DNA from: Roseiarcus sp963749715
GTDB lineage: Bacteria > Pseudomonadota > Alphaproteobacteria > Rhizobiales > Beijerinckiaceae
Direction of reading: 5' to 3'
Assembly (NCBI GenBank): GCA_963749715.1
Contig: CAVVNR010000001.1
Coordinates: 310,001-374,000 of the forward strand
Length of the DNA stretch: 64,000 nt
A model generated the notes under the pieces. It had not been told where the DNA came from. It did not search any database and saw only the letters and a program-made list of their open reading frames with translations. Numbering within the stretch: position 1 is the first letter of the stretch; every line of letters begins with the position of its first letter. This document shows, one piece after another, positions 9,403 through 18,826 of the stretch. A program made the position numbers and the translations under genes.

Positions 9403-9909
9403 TTAGGGGCTGAACGGGTGCTTTACGGCGTCGCGCTGAGCGACGACTTCAGCAGGCGTCGGCTTGCCGGCCACGGCGCGCTCGATCGACTCCTTGACGG
9501 CGCGATAGTTAAAGTCGTGGATCTTCTTGTCGTCGGCCGCTTCCCAATGGATGAACACGCCGACGCAAATGAATAAGTCGTCCGCCTCGGCGGCGGGAAT
9601 CGTGCCGTCGGCAACGCTGTCGGCGACCGCCTTGGCGACCGCGTGCTGCGCGGGTCCAAACATCTGTACGGCTTGTTTGGCGCCCTTGATCGTCACCTTG
9701 TTGAACATGACGGTTGAGGGCTTCGCCGCCAGGTTGGGCGCGACAACCGCAAGAAGGGCCGTGAAGCCGTCCTTGTTGTTGGTCAGCGCATTGGCGAAAG
9801 CAGATTCCGCCGCGCTGCCCCTGGGCCCGATGATGAGATCGATATGAGCAACTTCATTGCCGTCGCCGATGAGCGATTCGCCAACCATAAGCTTATTGAT
9901 TTTGGCCAT
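9403..9909 (-). CDS. fae: Formaldehyde-activating enzyme
   Basis: Condenses formaldehyde with tetrahydromethanopterin to methylene-H4MPT in the cytoplasm, the entry step of H4MPT-linked formaldehyde oxidation. The 168-residue length is the family norm. The N-terminal block GESLIGDGNEVAHIDLIIG carries the catalytic His (residue 22 here), and IPAAEADDLFICVGVFIHW is another family hallmark. A strong GGGAGGAG ribosome-binding site precedes the ATG, as expected for a very abundant protein, and a terminator follows. It is monocistronic and next to the mch gene cluster. Confidence 0.98.
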   Translation of the reverse strand: MAKINKLMVGESLIGDGNEVAHIDLIIGPRGSAAESAFANALTNNKDGFTALLAVVAPNLAAKPSTVMFNKVTIKGAKQAVQMFGPAQHAVAKAVADSVADGTIPAAEADDLFICVGVFIHWEAADDKKIHDFNYRAVKESIERAVAGKPTPAEVVAQRDAVKHPFSP

Positions 9910-10062
9910 GCTAACTCCTCCCTGGGATCAAGCCAATCCACATGCCGTCCCTGCCACTTATGACGAGGCCGACTGGCTATCCTTGTTTTCGGCATCCCGC
10001 CTAAGCGGGATCGGTTGGCCGGATAGTCGCGGGGGTTCCCCGTAAGCTCAACTCAATCATCG

Positions 10063-10944
10063 TTAGGGCGCAAGGGCAAGATGGTCGTTGCGCAATTGTG
10101 GCTGCGAATTGAGGCGAGAACTCGACGCAAAAAGCGTCGCCACCGTCAGATCCGCGCTCGTTCCGGGGTTGATGCCGCGCGTTTTGAGCGCCGCGTCCCA
10201 GTTCAGAAGCCCCTCGGTCATCCCCTCCGGATCGCGAGCCGCCGCAAAGGCGTCGCGCCAGTCCGCCGCCTCTCGGCGAACCGCCTCGGCGGTAGCCGGG
10301 TCAAATTTGCGCAAGATGTGCGTGTCGGGCGCCGCCCCGAGAAAGGTTAGATAGACAGCGAGCGCGGACCAGCGGGGGGCGCTTTGCCGTCGGCGAGCCA
10401 TCGCCAGCGCCGGCAAACCGAGCGAGAAAATGTCGTCATAGACTGTGACGTATTGCCGCGCGATGCGATCCCGCTCCGCCGCCTCCGCCATGGCCTCGCG
10501 CAGCGTCACGGCGGCAGGAGCGTGTACGTCGTGCCGGGTTGCGCGACCGAGTCCGCCGGGATTGGCGGCGGCGATGGCGGAGAAGACGTCTGCTGCGTCT
10601 GAACGGTCGAGACTATCAAGTACCCCGGCCAGCGCCGGGCGCAGTGGGGAATGCGCGCTCTCCATCGCCGCCGCGAGCGGCGCGCACAAGAGGATGATGC
10701 CGAGATTTGTGTTCTGACCGACCGCTGAGAGGGTCGCTTCGACGGCGGAGCGGACACGGACGCCGACGCGCGCGCCTTTCGCCGCGATCGGGGCGGCGCT
10801 CGCTTCGGCGCTGCGAACGAAGTCGACGAGGCTCATGCCGTGGCCCGGCGCGAACCGATGCACGTTGCCTGGTTTTGGCGCGTCGAGTTCGGCGAGGCAC
10901 GCCTCGATGTAGGCTGTCGCCACTCGATCTTCACGGCCATTCAT
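10063..10944 (-). CDS. Triphosphoribosyl-dephospho-CoA synthase-like protein (CitG family)
   Basis: Homologue of CitG/MdcB, found in methylotroph H4MPT clusters and thought to act in H4MPT or methanofuran biosynthesis; the exact reaction in this setting is not established. The family pattern is clear: ACLAELDAPKPGNVHRFAPG near residue 12, AVGQNTNLGIILLCAPLA near 80 and YDDIFSLGLPALAMARRR near 165. The frame is open to 11046, but ATG 10944 overlaps the preceding gene's stop by four bases and gives the family length (293 residues). It is the last gene of the operon that starts at 13955. Confidence 0.88.
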   Translation of the reverse strand: MNGREDRVATAYIEACLAELDAPKPGNVHRFAPGHGMSLVDFVRSAEASAAPIAAKGARVGVRVRSAVEATLSAVGQNTNLGIILLCAPLAAAMESAHSPLRPALAGVLDSLDRSDAADVFSAIAAANPGGLGRATRHDVHAPAAVTLREAMAEAAERDRIARQYVTVYDDIFSLGLPALAMARRRQSAPRWSALAVYLTFLGAAPDTHILRKFDPATAEAVRREAADWRDAFAAARDPEGMTEGLLNWDAALKTRGINPGTSADLTVATLFASSSRLNSQPQLRNDHLALAP

Positions 10945-11885
10945 CGGACACGCCGTTGCGTCGCGCGGCGGTCCAATTCGTCCATCAGCGCCGAGGCGAT
11001 CGCCGCCGCGATGCTGCGCGCGCTCACCTTTTGCAGACCGCTCCATGCAGGCATGCTGTTGACCTCAAGCACCGTCGGCGCGCCGTCAACAGTCACCAGC
11101 ACGTCGACGCCGGCGATAGCGGCGCCGACCGTTTCCGCCGCCGCGATGGCGAGACGTTCCATCCCCGGATCCGGCGCCAGGGCCAAGGGTTGGCCTCCTT
11201 GCTTGACGTTGGTTATCCATGTCGAGGATCGGCGCATCATCGCGGCGACTACGCGACCGCGCAGGACGAACAGCCGATAGTCCCTGAAGTCCTCGGTCGC
11301 GATCGGTAGAAAGCGCTGAAGATAATAGACCCCGGAGACGCCCTCCGGCCCCGGCAAGTCTTCCGGCCGTCGAATGAGGCGCAAGCCCTTCCCCTGCGCC
11401 CCGAACAAGGGCTTGAGCACGAGCGGGCCGCGCGGCGCTTCAAATTCAACCAGGGCGCGCGCGGTCTCCGCCGATTCCATCGTCCAGGTCGGCGGGGTCG
11501 GCACGCCCGCGCGTGCGAGCAGGAAGCTCGTCATCGACTTGTCGACGCAGCGTTCGATGGCGCGCGCATCGTTCCAGACGACGACTCCAAGTTTGGCCAA
11601 CGCGTGCAGGACGCCCAACCGCTTGGTGATCGCCTCGAACGAGCCGGCCGACAGCGTACGAACGTGCACCGCGTCGGGCAACCGCGAACCCAACACTGGC
11701 AACGCCAGTCCGCTCGCGCTTCGTGTGTCGAAGTTGCATGCGGCAAGATCGATGCGCTCTACACGCGCGCCGACCGCTGCGAATGCCGCTTCCATCTGGC
11801 GCGCGTGCCAATCGCGCTGATCGCTGACGATAAGAATCGTGGGGCGAAGGGCGCAGCCCGCCAACGCATCAAGCGAAGGAGGCAT
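10941..11885 (-). CDS. RimK-family ATP-grasp ligase (MptN-like)
   Basis: ATP-grasp amino-acid ligase of about 314 residues. RimK-like elements include RCVDKSMTSFLLARAGVPTP, the ATP-binding LVLKPLFGAQGKGLRL, and the Mg-binding VDGAPTVLEVNSMPAW near the C-terminus. Archaeal relatives (MptN/CofF) add glutamate to H4MPT or F420, and genes of this type occur in bacterial H4MPT clusters, so glutamyl ligation of the H4MPT side chain is a reasonable inference. ATG 11885 overlaps the end of mch by 17 bases; the frame is open to 12116 inside mch, but that part does not look like protein. No clear Shine-Dalgarno is present, so coupling to mch is likely. Confidence 0.85.
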   Translation of the reverse strand: MPPSLDALAGCALRPTILIVSDQRDWHARQMEAAFAAVGARVERIDLAACNFDTRSASGLALPVLGSRLPDAVHVRTLSAGSFEAITKRLGVLHALAKLGVVVWNDARAIERCVDKSMTSFLLARAGVPTPPTWTMESAETARALVEFEAPRGPLVLKPLFGAQGKGLRLIRRPEDLPGPEGVSGVYYLQRFLPIATEDFRDYRLFVLRGRVVAAMMRRSSTWITNVKQGGQPLALAPDPGMERLAIAAAETVGAAIAGVDVLVTVDGAPTVLEVNSMPAWSGLQKVSARSIAAAIASALMDELDRRATQRRVR

Positions 11886-12840
11886 CAAGCAACTTGTGAT
11901 GCATCGCCCCGGCGTGAAAACTCTCCCCGCTTTCGATCGCAGTGACGATGACTTCGGCCGGACTAAACAGCATAGGATCGATGGCGTAGAAATCGCCGTG
12001 GAAGCGCTTGAAAATCTCGGCGAACGGCGAGCCGAAATCGCGCGACGCGCGGCTCGGCAGCGCCTCGGCGAGCGCCCTCGCATCCGCGGCCGGTCCGGTG
12101 ACGTAGAGTTGCGCACGTCCGCCGTAAATGATCGCGTCGTTGGTGCGGCCCATCGCGGTGACGAAATCGGGATGCGGGGGGCTCAGGGGCGCGGCGCCCA
12201 TGCCATTGACGACGCGCTCGAGCGGGAACTTCAGCTCATGGGCTTTGTGCAACGCCACCTCCAACACCCGCGCGATCACTTGTGCGCCCCCGGCCAGGCT
12301 TTGCGTCGGCGCGTAAATCACCGTCAAAGCTGACGGCGCGACCTTGCAATCGCGCGTCACGGCCTCCACGACCTCGGGCGGCGGGGGGCGCATGCTTTCG
12401 ATGATGAGGGTCGCGACATCAGCTTCGTCCCGATAGCCGATGTCTTTCAAAACCGTCTCCTTTTGCGCGAGCGCGCGAGCTGGACCGGAGCCGAGAGCGA
12501 AGAAGGCGTCTTTTCCGGCGCCGTGGGCCAGGTTCCAACCCGCGTATTGGCTCCCCAGGCACGCGATGACCGGCTGCGGCGAACTCACCGCGATCGTCCA
12601 GGGCCAACGCGGGGTTGCGTTATCGGGGGTCAGCCGCACCGCGCCGAGTCCGCCCAAACAGATTTCCGCTATGCGGAGTCCGGCATCGATGCCGCCCCGC
12701 CGGTCGGCGCCGGCGTCGATCAAGCTTTCCCCAAGCGGTCCGCGCGCAACGCCGAGGTTCAAGATATCGGCGTCGCGCCGCAGCGCGGCCGTCAGTTCGG
12801 CGGCGCGTCGATTGACGCTTATGGTCTCGACGGCGCTCAA
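11869..12840 (-). CDS. mch: Methenyltetrahydromethanopterin cyclohydrolase
   Basis: Converts methenyl-H4MPT to formyl-H4MPT in the cytoplasm, between MtdB and the Fhc complex. The 323 residues match the family length. Recognisable are DAGADRRGGIDAGLRIAEIC near residue 43, PVIACLGSQYAGWNL, FFALGSGPARAL near 113 and FYAIDPMLFSPAEV near the end. It overlaps the upstream ATP-grasp gene by four bases and the downstream RimK-like gene by 17, so the set is one translationally coupled operon. Confidence 0.98.
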   Translation of the reverse strand: MSAVETISVNRRAAELTAALRRDADILNLGVARGPLGESLIDAGADRRGGIDAGLRIAEICLGGLGAVRLTPDNATPRWPWTIAVSSPQPVIACLGSQYAGWNLAHGAGKDAFFALGSGPARALAQKETVLKDIGYRDEADVATLIIESMRPPPPEVVEAVTRDCKVAPSALTVIYAPTQSLAGGAQVIARVLEVALHKAHELKFPLERVVNGMGAAPLSPPHPDFVTAMGRTNDAIIYGGRAQLYVTGPAADARALAEALPSRASRDFGSPFAEIFKRFHGDFYAIDPMLFSPAEVIVTAIESGESFHAGAMHHKLLDASFA

Positions 12841-13955
12841 TGTTCCGCCTCATCGACAAGAGCAACAATTTCTCGCGCCCGCTCGTTGGCGCAGAGTCGC
12901 GCCAAATCGACGGTCGCGCCGGAGGCGAGCGCCGTGCACAGCGGATCGCCGGCGGCAATGCGGGTTCCGCGCGACGGTCGGTCGGCCACCCAATCCGGCC
13001 AATTCCGCTCCTCGCGCAACACAATCTCGCAGGGGGCGTAAACGATCTCGGCGGCTTTGAACACGAAGCCCGGCGAGGACGGCGTCAGAAGTCCTTCGCA
13101 GGCAGCGACGTGTTGCGCAAGCAGAGCGCCCTCGTTTGAATCGAACACATCCAGCGTCGCGCCGGGCCGCGGGTTGATCTCTATGAGCCATACCGCGTCG
13201 GTCGAAATCAGAAAATCGGCGCTGTTGAGACCCACAAGACCCAGTTCGGAAGCGATCGAAGCAATCGAGCGAGCGATTTCCTCCGCGTGGGCCGGGCCGA
13301 TATCGACAGGCCCGGCAGCACCGCCATATCGAAACGGCGACATGGGCGTTGGCGCGGTCCACTGCACGCTGAGGCCAATGATTTCGGCTTTTTTTTCGCT
13401 CGCGAGGAACAGAGCCGAGATGCTCTTCCCCGCTATGCGGCGCTGAAAATAGCAATTCGGCAAGGCCGAACTCGGGCCCGCAGCCGCTGAAATATGGGCG
13501 CCTCCGGCGCCGCCTCGCCTTTTCATGAGCCAGAGTTCGGGCTCGTCTGGCGGCGCCAACGCGATCGGGGGATGCCGCACGTCAATCGCCGCGCAAAGCC
13601 GCGCAAGCGCGAGCGGATCCTTGGCGCGCTTCAGCGTTTCGGCTTCATTGCCTAGAACCCGGGTCCCGCGGGCGATCGCGGCGATCGTTTCCGGCTGATG
13701 CTCGAAGCCGGATCCATAGATCAACCCAATTGGATGATGGGCGCTGACCAGCATTTCAACGGCGCCGCCTACTTTGTCGAGCGTTAGCCCGTCCGACAGT
13801 CCGCCGTCGAGCTTCGTCGAGGCAAGACTGATCTCTCTCGTGTCGTCGTCGCCAAAAACATCAATCGAGAGGGGAGCGAATCCGGCGCGGTAGGCGGCGG
13901 ATGCGAGCGCGCGCGCCGAGTAGGCCACGACGATGATTGCCGGACGGTCAGTCAT
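12837..13955 (-). CDS. ATP-grasp domain protein of the H4MPT cluster (COG2232-like)
   Basis: Predicted ATP-dependent carboxylate-amine ligase, about 372 residues. It opens with a Rossmann-like segment (RPAIIVVAYSARALASAA), has LIYGSGFEHQPETIAAIA near residue 80, and ends with ATP-grasp metal-binding residues in WLIEINPRPGATLDVFD. Such proteins are conserved beside mch in methylotrophs and are presumed to act in H4MPT or methanofuran assembly, though the reaction is not proven. ATG 13955 is preferred over the upstream in-frame start because it precedes the conserved core and has a CAGG sequence. It is the first gene of the operon; the 274-base gap to fhcB holds divergent promoters. Confidence 0.8.
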   Translation of the reverse strand: MTDRPAIIVVAYSARALASAAYRAGFAPLSIDVFGDDDTREISLASTKLDGGLSDGLTLDKVGGAVEMLVSAHHPIGLIYGSGFEHQPETIAAIARGTRVLGNEAETLKRAKDPLALARLCAAIDVRHPPIALAPPDEPELWLMKRRGGAGGAHISAAAGPSSALPNCYFQRRIAGKSISALFLASEKKAEIIGLSVQWTAPTPMSPFRYGGAAGPVDIGPAHAEEIARSIASIASELGLVGLNSADFLISTDAVWLIEINPRPGATLDVFDSNEGALLAQHVAACEGLLTPSSPGFVFKAAEIVYAPCEIVLREERNWPDWVADRPSRGTRIAAGDPLCTALASGATVDLARLCANERAREIVALVDEAEH

Positions 13956-14229
13956 CGGCCTGACGCCGATTTTCGGCCGTTCCAGCCTAGACGGGAGCGG
14001 CGTCGCAGCCACCAATGATCCCGGCGGCGCGCGAAGACAAAGCGAACTTGGCGGCCAGGGCTAGGCATTTCCTTGGCGTGGGTTATTGTTTGCCGCTAGG
14101 CTGCAATCGATCGCAATGCGATTGAACCTGCAGACCCTCGATTTGTCCAGTCCTGTCTCATATTCCGGACATCGCCCGCGATCGCTGGGATCGATCTTCG
14201 GCTGACACGGAACCAATCCGGCGGAGCGG

Positions 14230-15366
14230 ATGTCGCTGAAAGATCCAATCGGCGCCGAGGCCGCAGCTTCGATCGACGGCGCGCCCGCATCGCTGGAAGA
14301 CGCGGCCCTCGCCGCGGCTCGACTACTGGCGCAATGCCGTCAACCGCTTATCACCGGGCTCGGCGCGGATATTGCGGGTGCGAAGGCAGCCATCGCGCTC
14401 GCCGAACGGGTCGGCGGCGTCATCGAGCATATGCATTCGGCGGCGTTGATGCGAGACCTCGACTGCCTGCGTGAAACGGGCGTCATGCTGATGACGCCCG
14501 GCGAAGCGCGCGTGCGCGCCGACGTCGTGCTGCTCGTGGGCGATGGCCTGCTGCAAACCTGGCCTGGTCTTGGCGAGCGGCTGTTGCGGCCGCCGGCAAG
14601 CCCCGAAGGCGCGGACGTCTCGCGGCGCATCGTTTGGCTGGCGCCGGAGGCCGAGGCGAGAATTCCTGGCTTCGGCGATATCGAGGTCCTCGCCGCCGGC
14701 GCCGGCACACGGCTTGCCGCCAATCTGGCCGCGTTGCGCGCGCGGGTCAAAGGGCGTCCTGTCGCGCAAGCCCAGCTTCCTGTGGCCGCGCTCGACGCGC
14801 TCGCGGCGACCCTGAAAAGCGCGCGCTTCGGCGTGGCGGTCTGGACGGCGGCGGATCTCGGGGCGCTCGAAATCGAAATGCTCAATGGGCTCGTGCGCGA
14901 CCTGAACGAAACGACCCGTTTCTCGACATTGCCTCTCGCCGCGCCTGACAATGGCGCGGGCGTGCTCGCTGCCTGCGGTTGGATGACCGGTCTCCCCATG
15001 CGAACCGGATTTGGAACCGGCGCGCCGCTGCATGATCCCTGGCGTTTCGACGCCGAGCGACTGGTCGCATCAAAGGAAACCGATTGCGTGTTGTGGATCT
15101 CCGCCCTCGGCGCGCGCCCACCAGCCTGGCGGAGCGCACTGAAGTTCATTGCGCTCTGCGAGGGAACGACCCAATTTGCCGGCGAGCCGAACGTGCGCAT
15201 CGCGGTCGGGCGCCCCGGCATCGATCATGATGGGGTTTTGTACTCGTCGGACGCAGGGACGCTGGTCGCCGTGACCTCCTCGGCGCGCAGCGCCGCGCCA
15301 AGCGTCGCACAGGCTCTCGAGCGCATCGCCGACTGCCTCGGAAACGCGAACGCTCCCCTATGCTGA
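14230..15366 (+). CDS. fhcB: Formyltransferase/hydrolase complex subunit B
   Basis: Subunit of the bacterial Fhc complex, which moves the formyl group from formyl-H4MPT to methanofuran and releases formate. This 378-residue protein is homologous to archaeal FwdB/FmdB formylmethanofuran dehydrogenase, but like other bacterial FhcB I see no iron-sulphur cluster motif, in keeping with a non-redox role. Conserved-looking segments include QPLITGLGADIAGAKAAIAL and CGWMTGLPMRTGFG. A GGAG lies just before ATG 14230. It heads the overlapping fhcBADC operon. Confidence 0.93.
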   Translation: MSLKDPIGAEAAASIDGAPASLEDAALAAARLLAQCRQPLITGLGADIAGAKAAIALAERVGGVIEHMHSAALMRDLDCLRETGVMLMTPGEARVRADVVLLVGDGLLQTWPGLGERLLRPPASPEGADVSRRIVWLAPEAEARIPGFGDIEVLAAGAGTRLAANLAALRARVKGRPVAQAQLPVAALDALAATLKSARFGVAVWTAADLGALEIEMLNGLVRDLNETTRFSTLPLAAPDNGAGVLAACGWMTGLPMRTGFGTGAPLHDPWRFDAERLVASKETDCVLWISALGARPPAWRSALKFIALCEGTTQFAGEPNVRIAVGRPGIDHDGVLYSSDAGTLVAVTSSARSAAPSVAQALERIADCLGNANAPLC

Positions 15367-16997
15367 TTCACATTAAGGGTCCTCGTATCGTCGATCCGGC
15401 CAATAGGCGCGATGAAGTCGGCGATCTTTGGATTCGCGACGATGAGATCGTCGCGCCGCCGGCAGACGGCGTCATGGCCGATGACACGGTGGACGCGAAT
15501 GGCCTCGTGGCGATGGCCGGAGGCATCGACATCCATTCGCATATCGCAGGCGCAAATGTGAACACCGCGCGCCTCATGTTGCCCGAACAGCATCGCGCCC
15601 ATGCGCGCCGACCGGCCGCCACGTCGCTCTCCAGAGCAGGCTGGTCGACCTTTGATACGGGCTGCCTCTATGCGGAGATGGGCTTCACGACGGTCGTCGA
15701 GCCCGCGGTCGCGCCGCATCATGCGCTGCACGCGCACCTCGAACTCGCCGACACTCCGATTATCGACAAGGCCATCCTGACCATTCTCGGCAACGACGAT
15801 TTCCTGCTCGGCCTCATGCGTTCCGGACAAGGCGCGAGCGCAATCCGCGATCACGTCGTTTGGACGCTGGATACGACGCGGGCGCTCGGGATCAAGGTTG
15901 TCAATGCCGGCGGCGTCGCTGCGTTCAAGGAGAACGTGCGGTCCTTTTCCTTTGACGACGTGGTTCCCTCCTACGGCGTGTCGAGCCGCCAGATCGTCAA
16001 GGCCCTGCAAAAAGCGGTCCATGAGGCCGGCGTTCCGCATCCGCTGCATGTTCACTGCAACAATCTCGGCTTGCCCGGAAACGTCGAAACGGCGCTGGCC
16101 ACGATCGCCGCGGCCGACGACCTGCCGCTGCATTTGGCGCATCTTCAGTTCTACGGTTACGGCAAAGACGGCCCACAAGGCTTTTCGTCGGCTGCGCCTC
16201 GGCTCGCCGAGGCGGTGAACGCCGCAAAGACCGTCACTATCGACGTAGGGCAAGTGATGTTCGGGCAGACGGTGACGATTTCATCCGACGTGCTGCGGCA
16301 ATTCTCCGCCCGGGGCCAGGCGCGGCCAAAGAAATACGCCATCGTCGACGGCGATTTGAACGGCGCCGGCATCGTGCCGTACGAATATCGTGCAGGCGGT
16401 TTTCACAACGCTGTGCAATTCGCCGTCGGTTTAGAGCTGTTCCTGCTTATCGACGACCCGTGGCGCGTATTCTTCACCACCGATCACCCGAACGGCGCGC
16501 CGTTTACCGCATATCCTGAGATATTCGCGCTGTTGATGGACAAGGAAGTGCGGGCTCAGTGGCTGTCGCGCCTGCCGACCGAGGCGATCGCGGTGACGAC
16601 GCTCCCGTCGCTGACGCGCGAATATACCTTAAGCGAGATCGCGACGATGACGCGCGCGGCCCCGGCCAAATTGCTGGGCCTCCCCAATCGAGGGCATCTC
16701 GGCGCCGGCGCGCGCGCCGATGTCGCACTTTATCGCCCCGGAAAGGACATCGCCCAAATGTTCCGGGCGGCGACTCGCGTCTACAAGGACGGCGATCTCG
16801 TCGTGCGCGACGGCGCGGTGACGCACTGTCGCTTCGGCCGGGCGTTGCAGGTTGCGCCCGCCGTTGAGGGCTCGATGCGACGGCGAATGGGGCAATACTA
16901 CGATGCACGCTACGGGTTGCCCGCCGATTTTATGCGAGTGCCCGATGGCGCGCTCGGCCGGCCGCAACCTTTCGAGGTCGTGGCATGCACGCGATGA
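15360..16997 (+). CDS. fhcA: Formyltransferase/hydrolase complex subunit A (formylmethanofuran hydrolase)
   Basis: Amidohydrolase-fold subunit (545 residues) that hydrolyses formylmethanofuran to formate. The binuclear-metal signature HSH is in AMAGGIDIHSHIAGANVN near residue 60, and further metal-ligand regions are PLHVHCNNLGLPGN near 224 and FFTTDHPNGAPFTAYP near 375. It overlaps fhcB by 7 bases at the start and fhcD by 13 at the end, so the subunits are made together. Confidence 0.96.
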   Translation: MLIHIKGPRIVDPANRRDEVGDLWIRDDEIVAPPADGVMADDTVDANGLVAMAGGIDIHSHIAGANVNTARLMLPEQHRAHARRPAATSLSRAGWSTFDTGCLYAEMGFTTVVEPAVAPHHALHAHLELADTPIIDKAILTILGNDDFLLGLMRSGQGASAIRDHVVWTLDTTRALGIKVVNAGGVAAFKENVRSFSFDDVVPSYGVSSRQIVKALQKAVHEAGVPHPLHVHCNNLGLPGNVETALATIAAADDLPLHLAHLQFYGYGKDGPQGFSSAAPRLAEAVNAAKTVTIDVGQVMFGQTVTISSDVLRQFSARGQARPKKYAIVDGDLNGAGIVPYEYRAGGFHNAVQFAVGLELFLLIDDPWRVFFTTDHPNGAPFTAYPEIFALLMDKEVRAQWLSRLPTEAIAVTTLPSLTREYTLSEIATMTRAAPAKLLGLPNRGHLGAGARADVALYRPGKDIAQMFRAATRVYKDGDLVVRDGAVTHCRFGRALQVAPAVEGSMRRRMGQYYDARYGLPADFMRVPDGALGRPQPFEVVACTR

Positions 16998-17896
16998 TCG
17001 TCAACGGCGTCGCTATCGACGACACATTCGCGGAAGCTTTCGACATGCGCGCGACCGCGATCGTCATCACGGCGCCGACCGCGCGCTGGGCGGGACAGGC
17101 CGCGACGACGATGACGGGTTTCGCCACCTCGGTGATCGGGTGCGGCTGCGAGGCGGGCGTCGAGAGTGTCAGGACGGCGAGAGACACGCCGGACGGACGC
17201 CCTGGCGTGCGCGTCTTGCTGTTTGCAGTCTCGACCGCGGAGTTGCAGCGGCAATTGCAAAACCGCGTCGGGCAATGCGTGCTGACGAGTCCAGGCTCGG
17301 CCTGTTATGCGGGACTTGAAGCGGGCGAAGGCAGGCTCAAGCTCGGTGCGGCGATCCGCTTTTTCGGCGACGGCTGGCAGATCGCCAAGCGCCTCGGCGC
17401 CCGCCGGTACTGGCGGGTGCCGGTGATGGACGGAGAGTTCGTCTGCGAATCGACCATCAACCTCACCAAGAGCGCGGTCGGCGGCGGCAATCTCATTGTC
17501 ATGGGCGCGAACGCGGCGAAGACTCTCGCGGCGACCGAGGCGGCAGTGAAGGCGATGCGCCGGGTCGGCGACGTCATCATGCCATTTCCCGGCGGCATCG
17601 CGCGCTCGGGTTCGAAAGTCGGCTCGAAATACAAGGGCGCCGCCGCTTCCACCAATGACGCCTATTGCCCGACCTTGAAGGGCGCAGTCTTGAGCGCTCT
17701 CGGCCCCGAGATTGCCTCGGTGCTCGAAATCGTCATCGATGGCCTCACGAGCGAGGCGGTCGCCAGGTCGATGCGCGCGGGGCTCGCCGCGATCGTCGAG
17801 CTCGGCCCGGAGCGCGGCGCGTTGCGCGTTGGCGCCGGCAATTACGGCGGCAAGCTCGGGCGGCACCATTATCACCTCAAGGACCTCCTGCCGTGA
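16985..17896 (+). CDS. fhcD: Formylmethanofuran:tetrahydromethanopterin formyltransferase subunit
   Basis: Ftr homologue, about 303 residues, which transfers the formyl group between H4MPT and methanofuran within the Fhc complex. The family N-terminus VNGVAIDDTFAEAFDMRAT is clear, as are GFATSVIGCGCEAG, RVPVMDGEFVCE and the C-terminal ISAGNYGGKLGRH-like end (here VGAGNYGGKLGRHHYHLKDL). ATG 16985 has GAGG seven bases upstream; ATG 16994 is a second option. It overlaps fhcA and shares a GTGA overlap with fhcC. Confidence 0.96.
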   Translation: MHAMIVNGVAIDDTFAEAFDMRATAIVITAPTARWAGQAATTMTGFATSVIGCGCEAGVESVRTARDTPDGRPGVRVLLFAVSTAELQRQLQNRVGQCVLTSPGSACYAGLEAGEGRLKLGAAIRFFGDGWQIAKRLGARRYWRVPVMDGEFVCESTINLTKSAVGGGNLIVMGANAAKTLAATEAAVKAMRRVGDVIMPFPGGIARSGSKVGSKYKGAAASTNDAYCPTLKGAVLSALGPEIASVLEIVIDGLTSEAVARSMRAGLAAIVELGPERGALRVGAGNYGGKLGRHHYHLKDLLP

Positions 17897-18705
17897 GGCC
17901 GCTGACCTTTGTCGCGCGCGGCGCCCCGACCCAGCGCCTCGATCTTTCGCCGTTAACCCCGCAGAATCTCGCAGGCAAGACGGTTGCGGAAATTGCGAAT
18001 ATCGAACTGGGAACGACGCGCTTGCGCGTGACGGCGGGAGATGCTTTTCGCATTCGCGGCGGTGATCCCGCGACGATTCTCATTGAAGGCGGCAGCGCAC
18101 GTTTCGATCGCGTCGGCATGGGTATGTCGGCGGGAGCTATTCGCGTCGAAGGCGAGGTCGGGGTCGAAGCAGGACGCCTGATGTCGGGCGGACAATTGAC
18201 CATTCGCGGTGAAGCCGGGCCGTTCGCGGGATCCGGAATGAAGGGCGGAACGCTGGAAATCGAGGGCGACGCGGGTGAGCGGCTCGCGGGTCCGCTGAGC
18301 GGCGAGACGGTCGGCATGAGCGGCGGTCTCCTCTGTGTGCGCGGCGACGCGGGACCACGCGCCGGCGACAGACTGAGGCGGGGCGCCATTTTGATCGAGG
18401 GCCGCGCAGGCGCGTACGCCGGCAGCCGAATGATCGCAGGCACTTTGGCGATTGGCGGCGAGGCGGGCGACCTGCCGGGCTATTTGATGGGCCGCGGCAC
18501 GATCCTGTTGGGGCGCGGCGCGACGCTTCTTTCGCCGACGTTCGGCGATTGCGGCGAACATGACCTCGTCGCGGCGCGGCTCCTGGCCACCTATTTCGCT
18601 CAGGCCAGCGCGAAGCTGGCCAGACTTTTTCGCCGGCCGCTGAGGCGTCTGGCGGGCGATCTCGCGGCGCTCGGCAAGGGAGAGATATTGCTCCCGCGGC
18701 AGTAA
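17893..18705 (+). CDS. fhcC: Formyltransferase/hydrolase complex subunit C
   Basis: Homologue of archaeal FwdC/FmdC and of the glutamate-synthase GltB C-terminal beta-helix. About 270 residues, rich in Gly-rich repeats such as LMSGGQLTIRGEAGPFAGSG and MKGGTLEIEGDAGERLAGPL that build a right-handed beta-helix, the scaffold subunit of Fhc. The start is a GTG overlapping the fhcD stop (GTGA). The frame stays open upstream to 17665, but only the part from 17893 has protein character and family length. Confidence 0.93.
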   Translation: MRPLTFVARGAPTQRLDLSPLTPQNLAGKTVAEIANIELGTTRLRVTAGDAFRIRGGDPATILIEGGSARFDRVGMGMSAGAIRVEGEVGVEAGRLMSGGQLTIRGEAGPFAGSGMKGGTLEIEGDAGERLAGPLSGETVGMSGGLLCVRGDAGPRAGDRLRRGAILIEGRAGAYAGSRMIAGTLAIGGEAGDLPGYLMGRGTILLGRGATLLSPTFGDCGEHDLVAARLLATYFAQASAKLARLFRRPLRRLAGDLAALGKGEILLPRQ

Positions 18706-18826
18706 GGCGAAAGTCCGGAGAATTGCCCGCCCCATGGCAGGACCCGTGACCTTGCGTCGGCCAACGCGCGAGCGCTATCCTTCCTTACTGGAGGCCCGCG
18801 CAAAACTCTGGAGGATGCATTTCAGC